From the NCBI GenBank assembly GCA_027493625.1, contig JAOSKM010000002.1, forward strand, positions 186,001 to 250,000: a stretch of DNA of 64,000 nt, given 5' to 3'. A program made the position numbers and the translations under genes. The stretch comes from Planctomycetota bacterium. GTDB lineage: Bacteria > Planctomycetota > UBA8742 > UBA2392. Below are positions 59,690-64,000 of this stretch, piece by piece. How positions within the stretch are numbered: position 1 is the first letter of the stretch; each line of letters opens with the position of its first letter. The notes below the pieces were generated by a model. That model had not been told where the DNA came from, made no database searches, and saw only the letters and a program-made list of their open reading frames with translations.

Positions 59690-62600
59690 GCTTGCGGTGG
59701 TGCTGCGCCACAGCAACACCCTGGTGATCACCGGGGCCAGCAAAGCCGCGTGGCACGCGGGCATCCGCGAGGGCATGACCCTCGCCCAGGGGCGCGCGTT
59801 GTTTCCCAAGCTGGAAGTCGTATTCCAGCACGACGAGGCCGAGGCCGCCGCGCTGGAAAGCCTGGCCGCTTTCGCCTATCGCTTCACGCCCGACGTGCGG
59901 CTGTGGCGCCCCAACGTGCTGCTGCTGGACATCACCGGCTGTGAGCGCCTGCACGGCAGCGAGGAAGCCCTGCTGGGCAAATTGGCCGAAGGCTTAGGGC
60001 GCCTCGGTTACTCCACACACCTGGCTACGGCCGACAACGCCACAGCGGCGCTGACCCTGGCCATGGCAAACCGGGCCGCGCTGACCATGCCCGGCCACGG
60101 CGACGAGGTGTTCACGGACCTGCCCATGGCGGCGCTGCGGCTCAGCGACCGTTCCGAGCGCGAGCTGTACGACCTGGGCATCACGCGCATAGGCCAGCTG
60201 CTGGCGCTGCCCACCAGCACACTGCCGCACCGCTTCGGCGACGACGTGACCGAGCGCCTGCGCCAGCTGCGCGGCGAGCTGTACGAGGACTTCGAGGCCT
60301 GGAAGCCGGTCAGCTTCATCCGCGAGCGCCTTGATTTCACCGGCCCCACCAACCAGTACAGCGCCCTGCTGTTCGTGCTGCGCCAGGCCGCCACCTTCAT
60401 GGCCGAGCGCCTGGCCGCGGCGTCATCCGGCGCGCGCAGGCTGGAAGGGCGCTTCGTGTGCAGCGACGGCGCGGACCTCGAGTTCGCCCTTGACACGGCA
60501 AGACCCACGGCCGACGCGCGCGGCATCGCCACCCTGCTGACCTCGCGCTTTGAACGCCTGGACACCGGCGAGCGCTGGTTCGAGGCCTTCGAGCTGGTGG
60601 TGCCCAGCCACGAGCCCCTGCAGCTCCAGCAGCGCGACCTGTTCGAGCCCGACGGCGGCGTGGCTTCAGGCGATTTCCTGCGCCTGCTGGACGAGCTCAC
60701 CGGCCGACTGGGCCAACAGGCCGTGGCCCGCGCCGTGCTGACCGACCATCCCCACCCGCGCCTGGGCTATCGCTACGTGCCGTTCCAGTCGAAGGAAGCG
60801 GGCAGCGACAGGCCGCCGATTCCCGGCCGACCGCCACGTATCGAGCGCGGCGACTACGTGGCGCTCGCCTGTGAGCTGAAAGAGCTGCCGGCCTGGTGGG
60901 AGCTCGCCGAAAACAGGGACAGTCCCCAACTTCGGGGACAGTCCCTTACCGTGGTCTCCGGCCCCGAGCGCCTGACCCACGGCGAGCCCACGGACTACTT
61001 CACAGTCGAGACGCCCGACGGCGCGCGCCACTGGGTCAGCTTCGTGGCTGGCCAGTGGTGGGTGCCGAAGGCGCTGGCGAAGCTGCGCGACGAGTTCATC
61101 GCCCTGGCAGGCCGCGCAATCACGCGCGAGCAGGCGGTTGCGCGCGAAGCGCCGCCCGTGGCCGAGCTGGTCTGCGCCAGCAACTTCAGCTTCCTGCGCG
61201 GCGCCAGCACGGCCGAGCAGTTGTTCCAGCAGGCGGCCAGGCTGGGCCTGCGCGCGCTGGCGATCACGGACATGCACACACTGGCGGGCATGGTGCGCGC
61301 CCACGCCCAGGCCAAGGAGGCCGGCGTCAAGCTGCTGGTGGGCGCGCGCGTGGCGCCCGTGGACGGGCCGGACCTGTGCCTCTACGCCATGACGCGCAAG
61401 GGCTACGCGCATCTGTGCCGGCTGCTGACGCTCGGCAAGCGCCGCACGGGCAAGGGCCAGTGCGAGCTGTACCTGCGCGACCTGGCGGAGTTCAGCGCCG
61501 ACCTGCAGTGCGTGGCGCTGGGCGCCGACGCGGCGCCGCCCGGCGCGCTGGAGCTGCTGCGCGAAGTGTTCGGCGCGCGCCTGTCCCTGGGCGCCTGCCG
61601 CCACTTCGAGGCCTTCGACGACCAGCGCATCACCGGCGTGCTGGAACGCAGCGCCGCGCTTGGGATTCCCGCCGTGGCCGTCAACGACGTGCACTTCCAC
61701 CACACAGAGAACAAGCTGCTGCAGGACATGCTGACCTGCGTGCGCGAGGGCATCACGCTCGATGAGTCCGGCAGCGCCTGCCTGCCCAACGCCGAGCGCA
61801 GGCTGAAACACCCGGCCGAGACCGCCGCATTGTGGCGTGACCGGCCGGAGCTGCTGCAACGCGGCATCGAGATTGCCGACGCCTGCACGTTCAGCCTCGA
61901 CGAGCTGCGCTACGAGTACCCCAACGAAATCGTGCCGCCGGGCATGAGTATGCAGGATTACCTCGAGCAGGAGACTTGGGCCGGCGCCGAACGCCGCTAC
62001 CCGCAGGGCATACCCGAGCAGGTCCGCAAGCTGCTGCAGCACGAGCTGGAGCTGATCGAGGAACTCAACTACGCGGCCTACTTCCTGACCGTCTACGACA
62101 TCGTGCAGTTCGCGCGCCGGCGCGGCATCCTGTGCCAGGGGCGCGGCAGCGCGGCCAACAGCTCCGTGTGCTTCTGTCTGGGTGTGACTTCGGTTGACCC
62201 CACCCGCGTCAACCTGCTGTTCGAGCGCTTTATCAGCCGCGAGCGCAACGAGCCGCCCGACATCGACATCGACTTCGAGCACGAACGCCGCGAAGAAGTG
62301 CTGCAGTACATTTACGGGAAATACGGCCGCGAACGCACCGGCATCTGCGCCACGGTAATCAGCTACCGCTCGCGCAGCGTGGTGCGCGACGTGGGCAAGG
62401 CGCTGGGGCTTTCGCTGGACCAGGTCGAGCGCCTGGCCAAGAACATCCAGTGGTGGGACAACGCCGACAAGCTGACCGAGCTGATGGCCGACGCCGGCCT
62501 TGACCCCACCGACAAGCGCGTGCTGCTGACCATGGAGCTGTCGCGCCGCCTGTACGGTTACCCGCGCCATTTAAGCCAGCACGTGGGCGGCTTCGTGATC

Positions 62601-64000
62601 ACGCGCGGGCGCCTCGATGAGCTGGTGCCGATCGAAAACGCCGCCATGGCCGACCGCACGGTGATCGAGTGGGACAAGGACGACATCGACGAGCTGGGCA
62701 TACTCAAGGTGGATTGCCTCAGCCTCGGCATGCTGACGGCCGTGCAGAAGGCGTTTGCGCTGATCGAGAAGGGGGGCGGGCATAAGCTCGACATGGCGGG
62801 CGTGTTCCTGTACGACCCCCAGGGCGACGGCAGCACGCCCGAGGCGAAGGCGCTGTACGCCATGCTGCACAAGGCCGACGCGGTGGGAACCTTCCAGGTG
62901 GAGTCGCGGGCGCAGATGTCGATGCTGCCGCGCCTGAAGCCGCACTGTTTCTATGACCTGGTCACGGAGGTCGCGATCGTGCGCCCCGGGCCGATCCAGG
63001 GCGGCATGGTTCATCCGTATCTGCGCCGCCGCAACGGCGAAGAGCCGATCGTCTACCCGCACCCGGACCTTGAGCCCGTGCTGAAAAAGACCTTCGGCGT
63101 GCCGCTGTTCCAGGAGCAGGCCATGCAGATCGCCGTGGTGGCCGCCGGCTTCACGCCCGGCGAGGCCGACCAGCTGCGCAAGGCCATGGGCGGCTGGCGA
63201 CGGCCGGGGCTGATCGAGAGCTACCGGCGCAAGCTGATTGAGGGCATGCGCGTGCGCGGCATCAGCGGCGATTTCGCCGAGCGCGTGTATGAGCAGATCG
63301 CCGGCTTTGGCGAATACGGCTTCCCGGAATCCCACGCCGCAAGCTTCGCGCTGATCACCTTCGTGAGCTGCTTCCTGAAGCGCTTCTACCCGGCCGCTTT
63401 CTCTGCCGCGCTGGTGAACTCGCAGCCGATGGGCTTCTACAGCATCAGCAGCCTGCTGCGCGACGCCCAGGACCACGGCGTGGAAGTGCTGCCCGTGGAC
63501 GTGAACGTGAGCGAGTGGGATTGCCTTCTGGAGGCGGCAGGCGACAGGCGGCAGGCGGCAGCGGCTTACGAACCTGCCCCCCTCGACGCTCCGCCCGCCG
63601 AGTGGGGCAAGGCCGGTCCCGCGATCCGCTTGGGCATGCGCGTGGTGAAGGGCCTGTCCGAGGAAACCGCCCGCGCCATCGAGGCCGCTCGTGCCGACGG
63701 CCCCTTCAAAAGCGTGCCGGACCTGGTGCGGCGCCTGTCCGGCAAGCTCAGCCGCCAGCGCTGGCGCGGCGACCTGCACAAGCTGGCGGCCGCGGACGCC
63801 TTCGAATCCCTGGGCCTCGACCGCCGCGCCGCCCTGTGGGAAGTGCGCGGTTACAGCGAGCCGGTGCCGGAGTTGTTCCGCGCGCTGGACCCCGTGGAGC
63901 CGGTTGTGCCGCTGCCCGCCATCAGCGAGCAGGAGCAGGTCACGGCCGACTACCACAGCACCGGCCTGTCCCTGCGCGCGCACCCCATGAGCTTTTACCG
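59607..64000 (+). CDS. ImuB-DnaE2 fusion: Y-family-like subunit joined to error-prone DNA polymerase III alpha (partial)
   Basis: One frame, without a stop, runs from ATG 59607 (MARVLCVALPWFRSERLTRSL) to the right edge, at least 1464 residues. Residues 1-515 are ImuB: VVLRHSNTLVITGASKAAWHAGI, the VLLLDITGCERLHG motif, a probable beta-clamp motif QQRDLF (about 339) and the C-terminal ImuB module. From about 519 the frame continues as DnaE2: PHP domain (ELVCASNFSFLRGAS), the polymerase site PPDIDIDFEHERREEV, LYGYPRHLSQHVGGFV and EYGFPESHAASFALITF. In known cassettes ImuB and DnaE2 are separate proteins that interact. I saw no start signal or stop between the two. Confidence 0.9.
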   Translation, partial: MARVLCVALPWFRSERLTRSLDTPQEPELAVVLRHSNTLVITGASKAAWHAGIREGMTLAQGRALFPKLEVVFQHDEAEAAALESLAAFAYRFTPDVRLWRPNVLLLDITGCERLHGSEEALLGKLAEGLGRLGYSTHLATADNATAALTLAMANRAALTMPGHGDEVFTDLPMAALRLSDRSERELYDLGITRIGQLLALPTSTLPHRFGDDVTERLRQLRGELYEDFEAWKPVSFIRERLDFTGPTNQYSALLFVLRQAATFMAERLAAASSGARRLEGRFVCSDGADLEFALDTARPTADARGIATLLTSRFERLDTGERWFEAFELVVPSHEPLQLQQRDLFEPDGGVASGDFLRLLDELTGRLGQQAVARAVLTDHPHPRLGYRYVPFQSKEAGSDRPPIPGRPPRIERGDYVALACELKELPAWWELAENRDSPQLRGQSLTVVSGPERLTHGEPTDYFTVETPDGARHWVSFVAGQWWVPKALAKLRDEFIALAGRAITREQAVAREAPPVAELVCASNFSFLRGASTAEQLFQQAARLGLRALAITDMHTLAGMVRAHAQAKEAGVKLLVGARVAPVDGPDLCLYAMTRKGYAHLCRLLTLGKRRTGKGQCELYLRDLAEFSADLQCVALGADAAPPGALELLREVFGARLSLGACRHFEAFDDQRITGVLERSAALGIPAVAVNDVHFHHTENKLLQDMLTCVREGITLDESGSACLPNAERRLKHPAETAALWRDRPELLQRGIEIADACTFSLDELRYEYPNEIVPPGMSMQDYLEQETWAGAERRYPQGIPEQVRKLLQHELELIEELNYAAYFLTVYDIVQFARRRGILCQGRGSAANSSVCFCLGVTSVDPTRVNLLFERFISRERNEPPDIDIDFEHERREEVLQYIYGKYGRERTGICATVISYRSRSVVRDVGKALGLSLDQVERLAKNIQWWDNADKLTELMADAGLDPTDKRVLLTMELSRRLYGYPRHLSQHVGGFVITRGRLDELVPIENAAMADRTVIEWDKDDIDELGILKVDCLSLGMLTAVQKAFALIEKGGGHKLDMAGVFLYDPQGDGSTPEAKALYAMLHKADAVGTFQVESRAQMSMLPRLKPHCFYDLVTEVAIVRPGPIQGGMVHPYLRRRNGEEPIVYPHPDLEPVLKKTFGVPLFQEQAMQIAVVAAGFTPGEADQLRKAMGGWRRPGLIESYRRKLIEGMRVRGISGDFAERVYEQIAGFGEYGFPESHAASFALITFVSCFLKRFYPAAFSAALVNSQPMGFYSISSLLRDAQDHGVEVLPVDVNVSEWDCLLEAAGDRRQAAAAYEPAPLDAPPAEWGKAGPAIRLGMRVVKGLSEETARAIEAARADGPFKSVPDLVRRLSGKLSRQRWRGDLHKLAAADAFESLGLDRRAALWEVRGYSEPVPELFRALDPVEPVVPLPAISEQEQVTADYHSTGLSLRAHPMSFY
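60914..60945. repeat. GGGACAGTCCC repeat inside the ImuB coding region
   Basis: GGGACAGTCCCC and GGGGACAGTCCC flank a short AACTTC loop, forming a hairpin. The unit matches a palindromic element that recurs in environmental genomes. Here it is translated in frame as NRDSPQLRGQS, within the C-terminal ImuB module just before TVVSGPERL. Confidence 0.6.
63533..63563. repeat. GGCGGCAGGCGACAGG repeat inside the DnaE2 coding region
   Basis: GGCGGCAG, GCGACAGG, CGGCAGG and CGGCAG units follow each other and are translated as AAGDRRQAAAA in a loop between VNVSEWDCLLE and the AIRLGMRVVKGL segment. Repeats of this type are found between genes in other genomes. Here one seems to have been tolerated in a variable loop. 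Confidence 0.45.

Overview
The window is a high-GC chromosomal segment, densely coded on both strands, with many 4-base ATGA overlaps. Two paralogous DUF1549/DUF1553 (PSCyt2/PSD1) proteins carrying a CAECH motif, multi-domain STAND/TPR regulators, large secreted proteins of unknown function and many short interspersed palindromic repeats suggest a member of the Planctomycetota or a related PVC-type lineage. That placement is inference, since there is no rRNA gene here. Seven genes are each broken by a single-base indel, mostly in a homopolymer run, which looks more like residual assembly error than real gene loss.

Layout. 1-5.4 kb: start of a TPP-dependent E1 dehydrogenase (minus, cut by the left edge), a TPR protein, an ArsR/DUF1801/tandem-AHSA1 operon behind overlapping palindromic operators, and the first DUF1549/DUF1553 protein. 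5.7-10.7 kb: a regulator that fuses a sigma-54 activator AAA+ domain (GAFTGA) to a STAND NTPase and TPRs. It is followed by four 10-bp-phased repeats, a textbook -24/-12 promoter and a secreted repeat protein with a Cys-containing sorting-type tail. 11-20.7 kb: a secreted acidic protein, the second DUF1549/DUF1553 protein, an M3 oligopeptidase, an ADP-ribosylglycohydrolase, an M61 peptidase, a membrane protein, aat and a lipoprotein. 20.9-24.9 kb: housekeeping operon tpiA-secG-yicC-gmk-rpoZ-coaC. 24.9-33.1 kb: a TPR protein, a MarR regulator, a permease plus universal stress protein pair, a PfkB kinase and a large exported protein. 33.2 kb: initiator tRNA-Met. 33.4-40.2 kb: a minus-strand Mrp-type cation/proton antiporter operon with three NuoL/M/N-like subunits. 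40.4-43 kb: two lipoproteins with prenyltransferase-type repeats, converging on a giant alpha-2-macroglobulin-like protein (43-49.3 kb).

49.4-53.4 kb holds the most unusual locus, a translationally coupled three-gene cassette. It encodes a membrane-anchored protein ending in a Cys-His-Ser-Ala tetrapeptide repeat, a radical SAM/SPASM enzyme with a PqqD-like N-terminus, and a membrane protein. This looks like a peptide-modification system acting on the repeat tail. 53.5-58.9 kb: a divergent operon with a four-cluster ferredoxin fused to an NrfD-type membrane subunit and a molybdopterin oxidoreductase, converging on a TauE/SafE exporter; a sulfur-compound role is plausible. 59-64 kb: imuA followed by one uninterrupted reading frame joining ImuB to the error-prone polymerase DnaE2, running off the right edge.
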